Positions 25,607-34,339 of a stretch of DNA of 64,000 nucleotides are shown one piece after another. The number at the start of each line of letters is the position of its first letter. The stretch's first letter is position 1. The position numbers and the translations under genes are program-made. This stretch comes from UBA1402 sp964575345 (lineage in GTDB: Bacteria; Bacteroidota; Bacteroidia; Bacteroidales; UBA1402). Where the stretch lies: contig CAZNQD010000001.1 in the NCBI GenBank assembly GCA_964575345.1, positions 62,001 to 126,000 on the forward strand, written 5' to 3'. The notes beneath the pieces were generated by a model. That model was not told the origin of the DNA, ran no database searches, and saw only the letters and a program-made list of their open reading frames with translations.

Positions 25607-26565
25607 CAGAACTGGCTGCCAAACAAAGCGTTTACAAATTCTTTTCGGTTGAATATCTGGAGATGATCGATGCCTTCGCCTAATCCGATGTATTTAACAG
25701 GAATTCTGAATTGATCGGATATACCCAGCACTACACCACCCTTGGCTGTGCCGTCGAGTTTGGTAATGGCCAGGGCATTGACTTCGGTGGCCAGGCTGAA
25801 TTGTTTGGCTTGTTCAAAAGCATTTTGTCCGGTGGACGCATCCAAAACCAGTAAAATCTCATGTGGAGCTTCAGGAATCAGCTTTGACATTACTTTTTTG
25901 ATTTTCGTCAGTTCATTCATCAGGTTGATTTTGTTGTGCAACCTGCCGGCAGTATCGATAAGAACCACATCGGCCCGATTGCTGAGTGCCGAACTGAGGG
26001 TGTCGAATACTACCGATGCCGGATCTGAACCCATTACTTGTTTGACAACACTTGCCCCTGCCCTTTCGCCCCATACGCATAATTGCTCAATAGCTGCCGC
26101 CCTGAATGTGTCGGCCGCTCCAATGAACACTTTTTTGCCACGCTGTGTGTACTGATGAGCCAGTTTACCGATAGTAGTGGTTTTTCCCACACCGTTGACG
26201 CCTACCACCATAATTACATAAGGTTTGGTGTTTTCGGGTATAATAAAATCGTTGGAAGCTTCCTGATCGTTTTCTATAAGCAATTCAACGGTCTCTTCGC
26301 GTAAGATGGAGTATAATTCATCGGTATTCAGGTATTTGTCTCTTTCGATGCGCTTTTCTATTCGTTCGATGATCCGGAGAGTGGTATCTACCCCGACATC
26401 CGATCCAATCAGAATTTCTTCAAGTTCATCCAGTACCTGGTCGTCCACTTTGGATTTACCCGCGATGGCACGATTTATTTTCGTGAAAAAGCTTTCCTTG
26501 GTTTTAGATAAACCCCGATCGAGCTTTTCCTTTTTATCTTTGGAAAAAATACTGAAAATACCCAT
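25606..26565 (-). CDS. ftsY: Signal recognition particle receptor FtsY
   Basis: An SRP GTPase of 319 residues that receives ribosome-nascent-chain complexes at the inner membrane. It has an NG domain only, with no long acidic A domain. An N-terminal four-helix N domain is followed by the G1 loop GVNGVGKTTT, DTFRAAA, DTAGR and TKLDGTAKGG. It lies downstream of the L28-L33-DUF4295 genes, separated by a hairpin at 26590-26622, and upstream of rimO. This order is common in Bacteroidales. Confidence 0.95.
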   Translation of the reverse strand: MGIFSIFSKDKKEKLDRGLSKTKESFFTKINRAIAGKSKVDDQVLDELEEILIGSDVGVDTTLRIIERIEKRIERDKYLNTDELYSILREETVELLIENDQEASNDFIIPENTKPYVIMVVGVNGVGKTTTIGKLAHQYTQRGKKVFIGAADTFRAAAIEQLCVWGERAGASVVKQVMGSDPASVVFDTLSSALSNRADVVLIDTAGRLHNKINLMNELTKIKKVMSKLIPEAPHEILLVLDASTGQNAFEQAKQFSLATEVNALAITKLDGTAKGGVVLGISDQFRIPVKYIGLGEGIDHLQIFNRKEFVNALFGSQF

Positions 26566-26589
26566 TACATTCCTTTCTTATATACGCGC

Positions 26590-26622
26590 AAAAAGGCTGT
26601 TTTCGTGAAAAAACAACCTTTA
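26590..26622 (-). terminator. Terminator or attenuator between DUF4295 and ftsY
   Basis: On the minus strand AAAGGTTGTTTT pairs with AAAACAGCCTTT (one G-U pair), followed by a short U-run. It lies 24 nt after the DUF4295 stop and should separate the ribosomal-protein mRNA from ftsY-rimO, at least partly. Confidence 0.7.
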
Positions 26623-26645
26623 TAGTCCGAAATAAACAGCCCGAT

Positions 26646-26798
26646 TTATTTTTTCAGGTATTCGTTGACTTTGTCTACGGGTACCATTTCTTCCTGGAAA
26701 GAATAGGCTCCTGTTTCGGGCGCTTTCACCATCTTAATAACTTTCACCGTATTACGGCTACCGACATTACGCAGGGTAGCTACTGTTTTCTTTGCCAT
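26646..26798 (-). CDS. DUF4295 small basic protein
   Basis: A 50-residue lysine-rich protein, starting MAKKTVATLRNVGSRNTVKV and ending NEYLKK. It matches DUF4295, a Bacteroidota-specific family found almost always directly downstream of rpmB and rpmG, as here (8 nt after the rpmG stop). The size, charge and constant position suggest a ribosome-associated protein, but no function is established to my knowledge. It was too short for routine ORF calling; its start and stop were read from the sequence. Confidence 0.9.
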   Translation of the reverse strand: MAKKTVATLRNVGSRNTVKVIKMVKAPETGAYSFQEEMVPVDKVNEYLKK

Positions 26799-26806
26799 GA
26801 GTCTAT

Positions 26807-26995
26807 TTATTTAATTTCTTTATGTACAGTGACTTTTTTGAGAATAGGATTGTATTTTTTCAATTCCATCCTGGCAGTCGTATTTTTGCGGTTTTTGGTT
26901 GTAATGTAACGGGAGGTTCCGGGCATACCGCTTGCCTTATGTTCCGTGCACTCCAGGATAACCTGAATTCTGTTCCCTTTTGCTTTTTTTGCCAT
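26807..26995 (-). CDS. rpmG: 50S ribosomal protein L33
   Basis: A 62-residue bL33 of the large subunit. MAKKAKGNRIQVILECTEHK, RYITTKNRKNT and the final KKYNP are diagnostic. Only one cysteine (Cys16) is present, so this is the C-minus form without the CxxC zinc pairs. It follows rpmB by 11 nt. Confidence 0.95.
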   Translation of the reverse strand: MAKKAKGNRIQVILECTEHKASGMPGTSRYITTKNRKNTTARMELKKYNPILKKVTVHKEIK

Positions 26996-27006
26996 GAGTA
27001 TTCCTC

Positions 27007-27267
27007 CTAATTAAGAATTTTTACTTCTTCCAAACGCAGAAAACCATCTTCTCCGGCTTTTTTGATAGCCTGATTCAAACCTTTACGATTGATGATGCGC
27101 AATCCTGCAGCAGAAATGGTCAGTGCAATCCAACAGTCTTGTTCTACCCAATAGAACTTCTTTTCAAACAAATTTACGTTGAATTTGCGTTTTGTGCGTC
27201 TCTTAGAGTGAGAGACGTTATTGCCAATCATTGCTTTTTTTCCTGTAATCTGACAAACTTTTGACAT
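27007..27267 (-). CDS. rpmB: 50S ribosomal protein L28
   Basis: An 86-residue bL28. The start MSKVCQITGKK, then NNVSHSKRRTKRKF, and the middle SAAGLRIINRKG are family signatures. It is the first gene of the rpmB-rpmG-DUF4295 cluster. A possible promoter upstream (TTG, 20 nt, then GATCTTTG at about 27355-27362 on the minus strand) deviates at the first base of the -7 element. Confidence 0.95.
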   Translation of the reverse strand: MSKVCQITGKKAMIGNNVSHSKRRTKRKFNVNLFEKKFYWVEQDCWIALTISAAGLRIINRKGLNQAIKKAGEDGFLRLEEVKILN

Positions 27268-27438
27268 TGCTGTATATTATTGGTTGTTTTTTGTGTTTAG
27301 CTGCTTATACATACTCTTGTAAGCGAAGAACAAGAGAATAGTTTTTTGCGGCTGCAAAGATCATCTTTTTTTGACAAATATCCAACTAATGAGGGAATAA
27401 ATTTTATAAAAAAAATATTTCAAGTTTAAGTGACAGAT

Positions 27439-28707
27439 TTACAGGCACAAATAATCCAATAATAAGATCAAGGCCTGATGCACCGACTGTTCAATGTTGC
27501 CTAACCTATCTGATTGAAATTCAAACTTTCTGCTCAAACACCGATCTTTGTCGGCCAGGGCAATAAAGACCGTGCCGACCGGTTTTTCAGCACTGCCTCC
27601 TGTGGGTCCGGCTATTCCGCTCAGGGCAATGCCGATATCGCTTTTTAATTTAACCCTGACCCCTGCGGCCATGGCTTCGACAACCTCTTTACTTACCGCG
27701 CCTTTGGTTTGCAACAGGGCTTCTGACACTCCAAGGCAGTGTTGTTTAATTTCGTTGGCGTAACTGATGATACCGCCCAAAAAATAAGCCGAACTCCCGG
27801 GAGCCCTGGTAAGCCTGGCTCCGACCGCCCCTCCGGTACAGCTTTCGGCCAGAGCCAGTTTAAGTCCTTTTTGGACTAACACTTGCCCCAGAGCTTCTTC
27901 CAGGCTTTTAACACCCTCGGCAAATATGGCTTTTCCCAGCCGACTTCTTAAGCCGGCAAGCCGGGTTTCCATAAGATCGATCAATGTTGCTTCGTCATTA
28001 TTTTTTGCTGTAAGGCGCAACAGCATTACCGAACGCTGGGGAAGATAGGCCAGCTTAAGCTCCGGAGGCAGGGCATCTTCCCAATCGGAAATGAACTCAG
28101 CCAGGACAGCCTCGGGGTAGCCTTTAACCCAAAGATAGTGTTGAAGGATGGGATGCGATTGTACTTTGCTCAGCAGGCGAGGCATAACTTCCTTTTCCAT
28201 GCACCACATCATTTCCATAGGAACTCCCGGCATGGAAACCAAAATTTTTCCCTCTTGTTCAAACCAGCTGACGGGAGCTGTGCCTTTGCGGTTGATGATG
28301 ACTGTGCATGTTTCGGGGACCTCGGCTTGTGAACGGTTGAGATTGTTAATTGTCCATAAGCCCCGTTTATTTAACAGCTCGGTCATATTATCGTAAACAG
28401 CCTGGTTGAAAACCAGTTTAGTCTTGAAATATGTGCAAAGGCAATGCTTGGTAATATCGTCTTTGGTCGGGCCTAAGCCTCCTGTCAGTAAGACAATCGG
28501 GGAAGTGCCCAAGGCTGAATCCACCGCTTGAAAAATAGCCTGTGCATTGTCGGGAACCGAGCTTATTTTATTCACTTCAAAGCCTGAGCGATTCAAAAAG
28601 GAGGCTATCCAGGCTGAATTGCTGTCTACTATTTGTCCGTTGATGATTTCGTCACCTATAGTGATGATTTCAACGTTTTTGTATTCAGGGGTGATACTGC
28701 TGTCCAT
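27439..28707 (-). CDS. cinA: CinA family nicotinamide-nucleotide amidohydrolase
   Basis: A 422-residue protein with both CinA domains. The N-terminal MoaB/MogA-like domain (EIITIGDEIINGQIVDSNSAW, later LLTGGLGPTKDD) is followed by the C-terminal PncC domain, with ALAESCTGGAVGARLT and GIAGPTGGS. The enzyme deamidates nicotinamide mononucleotide and may act on ADP-ribose in NAD recycling. The old name refers to competence, for which there is no evidence here. It starts 10 nt after tsaD and is probably co-transcribed with it. Confidence 0.94.
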   Translation of the reverse strand: MDSSITPEYKNVEIITIGDEIINGQIVDSNSAWIASFLNRSGFEVNKISSVPDNAQAIFQAVDSALGTSPIVLLTGGLGPTKDDITKHCLCTYFKTKLVFNQAVYDNMTELLNKRGLWTINNLNRSQAEVPETCTVIINRKGTAPVSWFEQEGKILVSMPGVPMEMMWCMEKEVMPRLLSKVQSHPILQHYLWVKGYPEAVLAEFISDWEDALPPELKLAYLPQRSVMLLRLTAKNNDEATLIDLMETRLAGLRSRLGKAIFAEGVKSLEEALGQVLVQKGLKLALAESCTGGAVGARLTRAPGSSAYFLGGIISYANEIKQHCLGVSEALLQTKGAVSKEVVEAMAAGVRVKLKSDIGIALSGIAGPTGGSAEKPVGTVFIALADKDRCLSRKFEFQSDRLGNIEQSVHQALILLLDYLCL

Positions 28708-28717
28708 TATGATTTAT

Positions 28718-29740
28718 TTAAATGCTGACTCTGGAATAGGGCGCTGCGTCTATTCCGCAAAAATCCTGTTCAAGGAATTTGTAATAGCCTCCCACGGCAA
28801 TCATGGCGGCATTGTCGGTAGTAAAAGACAAAGGCGGAAGGTGGATGGTCCAGCCTTTTATTAATGCTGTTTCTTCTACTGCCCTGCGTAAGCCTGAATT
28901 AGCCGATACGCCTCCGGACAAAGCTATTTCTTTGATATTATATTCTTTGCCGGCTCTGATGAGTTTGTCCATCAAAATATCCACAATAGTGGCCTGCAGG
29001 GAGGCACATAAATCGGCCTGGTGTTCCAGGACAAAAGCTCCGTTTAAGGCCATTTCATCGCGTAAACGATATAAAAAAGAGGTTTTAAGGCCGCTGAAAC
29101 TGTAGTCCAACCCCGGGATTTGCGGTTTGCTGAAACGAAAGGCAACAGGATTACCGATGGCTGCCAGTCGATCTATCTGAGGCCCGGCCGGATAATCCAG
29201 GCCCAGCATCTTGCCGCATTTGTCAAAGGCTTCCCCGGCGGCATCGTCTATGGTTTGTCCGATGATTTGCATCTCTTTGACAGAATGTACCAGCACCAAT
29301 TGAGAATTGCCGCCCGAAACCAGCAAACAGATAAAAGGAAATTTTGGTTCGGGCTTTTCTTTACCTTCCATACGGATGAAATGAGCCAAAATATGTCCTT
29401 GTAAATGATTAACCTGAATCAGCGGCAAATTAAGTGAAAGGGCAAGCCCCTTGGCAAAGGAGGTACCAACCAGCAAAGAACCCATCAGGCCGGGGCCCAG
29501 GGTAAAGGCTATGGCACTGAGGTCTTTTTTGTCAATTCCTGCCTGTTTAAGGGCCTGATCCACAACGGGGACAATGTTTTGTTCGTGGGCACGGGAGGCC
29601 AGTTCCGGTACTACTCCGCCGTAGGCTTCATGAATTTTTTGACTTGCAATTACGTTCGACAAGAGGCTACGATCTTTTAAAACAGCAGCAGAAGTATCGT
29701 CGCAGGAAGATTCTATCCCCAGGATGTATGCAGATTTCAT
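28718..29740 (-). CDS. tsaD: tRNA N6-adenosine threonylcarbamoyltransferase
   Basis: TsaD transfers the threonylcarbamoyl group to A37 of ANN-decoding tRNAs together with TsaB and TsaE, which are not in the window. The 340-residue ASKHA-fold protein shows GIESSCDDTSAA, the metal-binding His112 and His116 in NHLQGHILAH, and the late FTTDNAAMIA with its Asp. It diverges from tamB with only 66 nt between the starts. This neighbour pair recurs in Bacteroidales. Confidence 0.96.
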   Translation of the reverse strand: MKSAYILGIESSCDDTSAAVLKDRSLLSNVIASQKIHEAYGGVVPELASRAHEQNIVPVVDQALKQAGIDKKDLSAIAFTLGPGLMGSLLVGTSFAKGLALSLNLPLIQVNHLQGHILAHFIRMEGKEKPEPKFPFICLLVSGGNSQLVLVHSVKEMQIIGQTIDDAAGEAFDKCGKMLGLDYPAGPQIDRLAAIGNPVAFRFSKPQIPGLDYSFSGLKTSFLYRLRDEMALNGAFVLEHQADLCASLQATIVDILMDKLIRAGKEYNIKEIALSGGVSANSGLRRAVEETALIKGWTIHLPPLSFTTDNAAMIAVGGYYKFLEQDFCGIDAAPYSRVSI

Positions 29741-29806
29741 AGATTTTCTTATTTTTGTCGACTTGTAGCTCTTGGATTTTGGGACTGCAAAAATACAATA
29801 TATCGC

Positions 29807-32800
29807 TTGAAAAAGAAAGGTTTTTATTGGCTATTCTCTTTGTTGGCAATCATTCTTATGCCGCTGCTTTTGCTTAACAACAATAAGTTTCAGCACAAGC
29901 TGTTGCAACATTATGCCCGGGTGCTGGCCCTTGAATATAACCTGGAGCCGGGCTTTGACTCTTTTCATTTTCGTATCGATAAGAACATACTGATTCAGTT
30001 TGAGGGGCTAAGGTTTGCAGACAGCCTGGGCCAGGACTTTTTTCGGGCCGAACGCCTGGATATCAGCCTACAAACTCTGCCTCTTTTGTTTAACAAGCAA
30101 CTGAATATTACCGATATCAGGCTTATTGAGGCAGATTTTCAACTTTACAGAATAGACCATGATAGTCCTCTGAACATCGCTTACCTGGGCCCGCTTTTCA
30201 AAACTGAGCGTCAAATCTTCAATTCCGTCAGTATATCTTCTCTGTTACTGAAAGACTGTTCCTTCAGCTACGATGTCATTACTGCAGCAGAACTGTCTTT
30301 GGAGCCCATTCGGACAGATAAAAAGGGCTTTGATGTCAATCATATAGCAGTTAGGAAACTGAATACAAAACTCTCGGTAGAAATTCCGGGGGAAACTGCC
30401 CCAAAGCTTACAATGAACTCTTTTTCCATGGAGGAAGACGGCGGATTTGTAATCAACGACCTGATATTAAATGCACTGTTTGACGACAACAGCCTCAAAA
30501 TGGATAACTTCAGCTTGGTTTTACCTAAATCAAGTATGGAAATAGACAGCCTGGAGCTTGCCTACGATACTAATTCTGAAGGGCAGCCGGAATCGTTTGT
30601 TTTAACGGATCCTGTAGATGTTAACCTGAGTCTGAATTTTTCTGATATAGCTGCTTTATTGCCTCCCGATCTGCAACTGGAGAACAGCAGTGCCGACCTT
30701 GCATTTACCGTGGTTGGGGGAGAAAATTACCTGGAGTTGAACGAACTGCGTTTTCAAATGGATAGCGTGGTGTATTTCAATGGCAACCTGAATATAAACG
30801 AAATCAGTGATGAAGAACAATTCAAGTTGCTGTCTACTGTGGACTTTTTGCATCTGCAACCGGAAGCTGTCCGCCTGATCCAACGTGTCTTTTCGATCGA
30901 AGACAGCGTAATACCCCCCGTAGTTTACAAGCTGGGGGCATTGGATTTCTGCGGCGTGATTGCTCTGGAACCTGAGAGCTTGAATTTAAACGGCGATCTG
31001 TTGGCCGATCCCGGAAATTTGTCGATACTGGCTCAGGTGGAGTTTTCTGCTTCGGACGCTATTTATGATTTCAATCTGCACCTGAATTCTGATTCCTATG
31101 CTTTGAATAATTTATTTGACAGTCGCATTGCCTTGGGAAAAACAGCTTTCGAAATAAACATAAACGGGAAAAAAGCAGGAATTGATCCTCCTATTGCCGA
31201 CTTAAACGCAACATTCAAAACCCTGCAAATAAACAATTACACTTATCATTCTATTTTACTGGATGCCTATTACAACGGCCATGGTTTTTACAGTTTGAAT
31301 CTGAACTCCGGAGATAAAAATTGTGTGCTGGATTTAGCAATATCACTGAATAATCTGGGTGACGAAGCTGCCATCAATTGCAGCCTGAATGCCAATCGTA
31401 TTGATTTACAAAGCTTGAACTGGATGCCGGCCGGAACAGAAAATGGTTCTGAACTTTCTTTTAACATGCAGGCCGATTTAAAAGGCAATTCTTCGCAACT
31501 GCTGAGGGGGCATCTAAACATAGATTCTCTGCGATTTGAAAACAACGGTGAATTGTTTGAACTGAACAATTTCTATGCATTGAGTGGTGAAAATAAAGGA
31601 GAACGCTATGTATTACTGAGATCTGACCTGCTCGAAGGCTCGATGTATGGACACATTGATATGACAAGCTTGTTGGAAGATGCCCGAAACAAGGCATTCT
31701 TACACTACTTCCCCACCCTCTTTCCAGGCATCAGGGGGGATCTGCACTGCTTAAATAACTACGACTTTCGCTTTAAGCTTAACGATACCAGGACCTTGTC
31801 ACGGGCACTGAATTTGCCTTTGAGTCTGCCCTCAGGCCTTGCTTTCGATGGTTATTTCAGAGATGAGTCAGGCTTGTTTGCACTCAATCTGAATTCTGAA
31901 GCTATTGAGCTTAACGGATGGCGCATCCGTTCCCTTAAAACTACACTTGATAATCCCTCAGATTCCTTGCAATGGCGTTTTTCGGGAATACTTGAACCTG
32001 AAGATACCAGTAGTATAAATGTGGATTTTACAGCCAGAGCCCTGAATAATGAGTTGCATTGGGAAACCTATTGGCACAGAGATACCGGAGCAGTATATAA
32101 AGTTTATTTGAGCAATGATTTGCGATTTGAACGGAAGAATCCTACATCGCCTTTGAACATATATTCCACTTTTAATCCTTCGGAACTTGTGTTGAGAGAC
32201 TCCTTGTGGAAAATGGAATCATCAGATTTACAATGGGATGGAGAAAAATTGATGGTAAATGATTTTCTGGTACATCACAACAATCAGTACATCAAACTCG
32301 ATGGAACTTTAGCTGCTGACAACGAGGAGGAGTTTTGGGTTGATTTGAATAAGGTCAATCTGGATTATGTATTCGAATTGCTGCCTCAGACCGAAGAATC
32401 TCTGCGTCTGGGAGGAAGCATCAGCGGTGCTGCACAAATAATCAATTTATTCGAAGAGCCCAAATTAAACGCCTCTTTGAGTGCCGAAAATTTTTCTCTC
32501 AACAAAGCGGTCCTGGGAGATTTAAACTTTAATTCAAGCTGGAATGAAGAGATTTCCGGTATAGAAATGAACGGTATCTTATTGGACAGAGGATTACAGG
32601 TGGCCAAAGCAAAAGGAGGCATATTCCCTGCCGCCGATTCTATTTATTTGTGGATAGACGCGCAAAAAGCAAGACTCTCCTTTGTGGGCAGCTTTATTGA
32701 AGATGTTATTGAGAATCTTGATGGTTACGGCAGCGGATATGTTGAAATAGCCGGAACATTGAGCGACGGCAGGGTTGGTGTAAGAAGCGACTGTTATGTG

Positions 32801-34339
32801 GAAGAGGGAGTAATCGGAGTGGATTTGCTCCATTGCAACTATTATTTTAACGACTCCATACACCTGACTCCTGAGGGCCTCTTTTTCAATAATATCAACG
32901 CCAGAGACAATGAGGGGAATTTAGCTATAATAAATGGGGCTGTAAGACATAATTATTTCAAAGATATTGCTTTGGATCTGAATATTCAAACCGAGAAACT
33001 TAAAGTTTTTGACATTGAACCTTCCTATGCCGAACAATTCTACGGCAAAGTATATGCCACCGGGACAGCTGTTTTGAACGGCCCTCTGGAAGACATTCAG
33101 ATGGATATCAATATGCGCACCGACGAACGCAGCAGTTTTGCCATTACCCTGCTTGAAGAATCGGAGGTGAGCGACTACAGTTTTATAGAATTCGTCAATC
33201 GCGACAAGGAACCACAAAAAAACAGTCCCGGGGAAGAGCAAAGGCTGTTGATCCCTATAGCTAGGCAGACTGCCGAACCTCCTTTATACAGGCTTAATAT
33301 AAACCTGCAGATTGAGGCTACTCCTTCGGCAGAAATTGTATTGGTTACCGATCCTGCTACCGGAGACGAAATCAGAGGCCGTGGAGCCGGAAGCATCCGC
33401 CTGGTGTACGATAATATGGGCGACATGGAGCTTTACGGGCGTTACACCCTGGAATCGGGCAGATATGAGTTTATTATTCAAGACCTTTTACGTAGGGATT
33501 TTAGTATTCTACAGGGAAGCACCATTAATTTTTCCGGCGACCCACTGGAAGCCGATATGAATATTAACGCGATTTATTCGGTTGTAAATGTATCACTAAG
33601 TGATTTGCTGGATGAAACAGAAATTGCTGCTTTAAATTTGAATCGCAGCAGTATACCGGTCAATTGCACTTTGTTGTTAACGGGAGAATTGCAACATCCC
33701 AACATCGAACTGGGACTGGACTTTCCTTCGGCCGACGAGGAATTGAAGCGTCGGGTAATGAATGTAATCAACACCGATGAAATGCTCAACCGGCAAATTG
33801 TATATCTGATGCTTCTGAACCGTTTTGCAGCCGCCGAGAACACGCTGGCCCAGACCGGTAATAACGTAAATGCAGTGGTTGGAGCTACGCTTTCTTCTCT
33901 GTCAAGCCAGTTGAACAATATGATATATCAGGCGCTGGGTTCTTCCTTCCTGACTTTTGACTTTAATTACCGTTACGACGATTTGGTGGCACAAGGCCTG
34001 GGAGAATGGCAGTTGGCCATGAGCAGTCAACTAATGGACAATAGGTTAATCATCAATGGCAACATTGGATCCCGCGAAGACCTGGTCAATAATAATACCC
34101 AATTCATCGGTGATTTTGACCTGGAGTATAAATTCTCCCAATCCGGACGCTGGAGGCTAAAAATGTTCAACCGTTCCAACGACAGTCGATACTTTAAATC
34201 GGCCATGACCACTCAGGGCGTGGGTCTGAGATACAGGGAAAGCTTTAATAATCTCCTGGAATTAAGGCAGCTTTTCGCAGAACGTATTGCTGCCCAAATC
34301 ATCAAAAGCCTGAACGAATCCGATTTGAAGAAAAAGTAA
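29807..34339 (+). CDS. tamB: TamB-like translocation/assembly module protein (DUF490)
   Basis: A 1510-residue AsmA/TamB-superfamily protein. An N-terminal signal anchor (about residues 5-23, WLFSLLAIILMPLLLL) is followed by about 1100 residues of beta-rich repeats. The C-terminal TamB domain lies at about 1130-1480, with RGRGAGSIRLVYDNMGDM and NIELGLDFPSADEE. Such proteins form a groove that carries lipids between inner and outer membranes. The start codon must be TTG at 29807, since the first downstream ATG would cut into the anchor. The gene ends directly against the proS stop (convergent, zero gap). No TamA partner lies adjacent. Confidence 0.9.
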   Translation: MKKKGFYWLFSLLAIILMPLLLLNNNKFQHKLLQHYARVLALEYNLEPGFDSFHFRIDKNILIQFEGLRFADSLGQDFFRAERLDISLQTLPLLFNKQLNITDIRLIEADFQLYRIDHDSPLNIAYLGPLFKTERQIFNSVSISSLLLKDCSFSYDVITAAELSLEPIRTDKKGFDVNHIAVRKLNTKLSVEIPGETAPKLTMNSFSMEEDGGFVINDLILNALFDDNSLKMDNFSLVLPKSSMEIDSLELAYDTNSEGQPESFVLTDPVDVNLSLNFSDIAALLPPDLQLENSSADLAFTVVGGENYLELNELRFQMDSVVYFNGNLNINEISDEEQFKLLSTVDFLHLQPEAVRLIQRVFSIEDSVIPPVVYKLGALDFCGVIALEPESLNLNGDLLADPGNLSILAQVEFSASDAIYDFNLHLNSDSYALNNLFDSRIALGKTAFEININGKKAGIDPPIADLNATFKTLQINNYTYHSILLDAYYNGHGFYSLNLNSGDKNCVLDLAISLNNLGDEAAINCSLNANRIDLQSLNWMPAGTENGSELSFNMQADLKGNSSQLLRGHLNIDSLRFENNGELFELNNFYALSGENKGERYVLLRSDLLEGSMYGHIDMTSLLEDARNKAFLHYFPTLFPGIRGDLHCLNNYDFRFKLNDTRTLSRALNLPLSLPSGLAFDGYFRDESGLFALNLNSEAIELNGWRIRSLKTTLDNPSDSLQWRFSGILEPEDTSSINVDFTARALNNELHWETYWHRDTGAVYKVYLSNDLRFERKNPTSPLNIYSTFNPSELVLRDSLWKMESSDLQWDGEKLMVNDFLVHHNNQYIKLDGTLAADNEEEFWVDLNKVNLDYVFELLPQTEESLRLGGSISGAAQIINLFEEPKLNASLSAENFSLNKAVLGDLNFNSSWNEEISGIEMNGILLDRGLQVAKAKGGIFPAADSIYLWIDAQKARLSFVGSFIEDVIENLDGYGSGYVEIAGTLSDGRVGVRSDCYVEEGVIGVDLLHCNYYFNDSIHLTPEGLFFNNINARDNEGNLAIINGAVRHNYFKDIALDLNIQTEKLKVFDIEPSYAEQFYGKVYATGTAVLNGPLEDIQMDINMRTDERSSFAITLLEESEVSDYSFIEFVNRDKEPQKNSPGEEQRLLIPIARQTAEPPLYRLNINLQIEATPSAEIVLVTDPATGDEIRGRGAGSIRLVYDNMGDMELYGRYTLESGRYEFIIQDLLRRDFSILQGSTINFSGDPLEADMNINAIYSVVNVSLSDLLDETEIAALNLNRSSIPVNCTLLLTGELQHPNIELGLDFPSADEELKRRVMNVINTDEMLNRQIVYLMLLNRFAAAENTLAQTGNNVNAVVGATLSSLSSQLNNMIYQALGSSFLTFDFNYRYDDLVAQGLGEWQLAMSSQLMDNRLIINGNIGSREDLVNNNTQFIGDFDLEYKFSQSGRWRLKMFNRSNDSRYFKSAMTTQGVGLRYRESFNNLLELRQLFAERIAAQIIKSLNESDLKKK

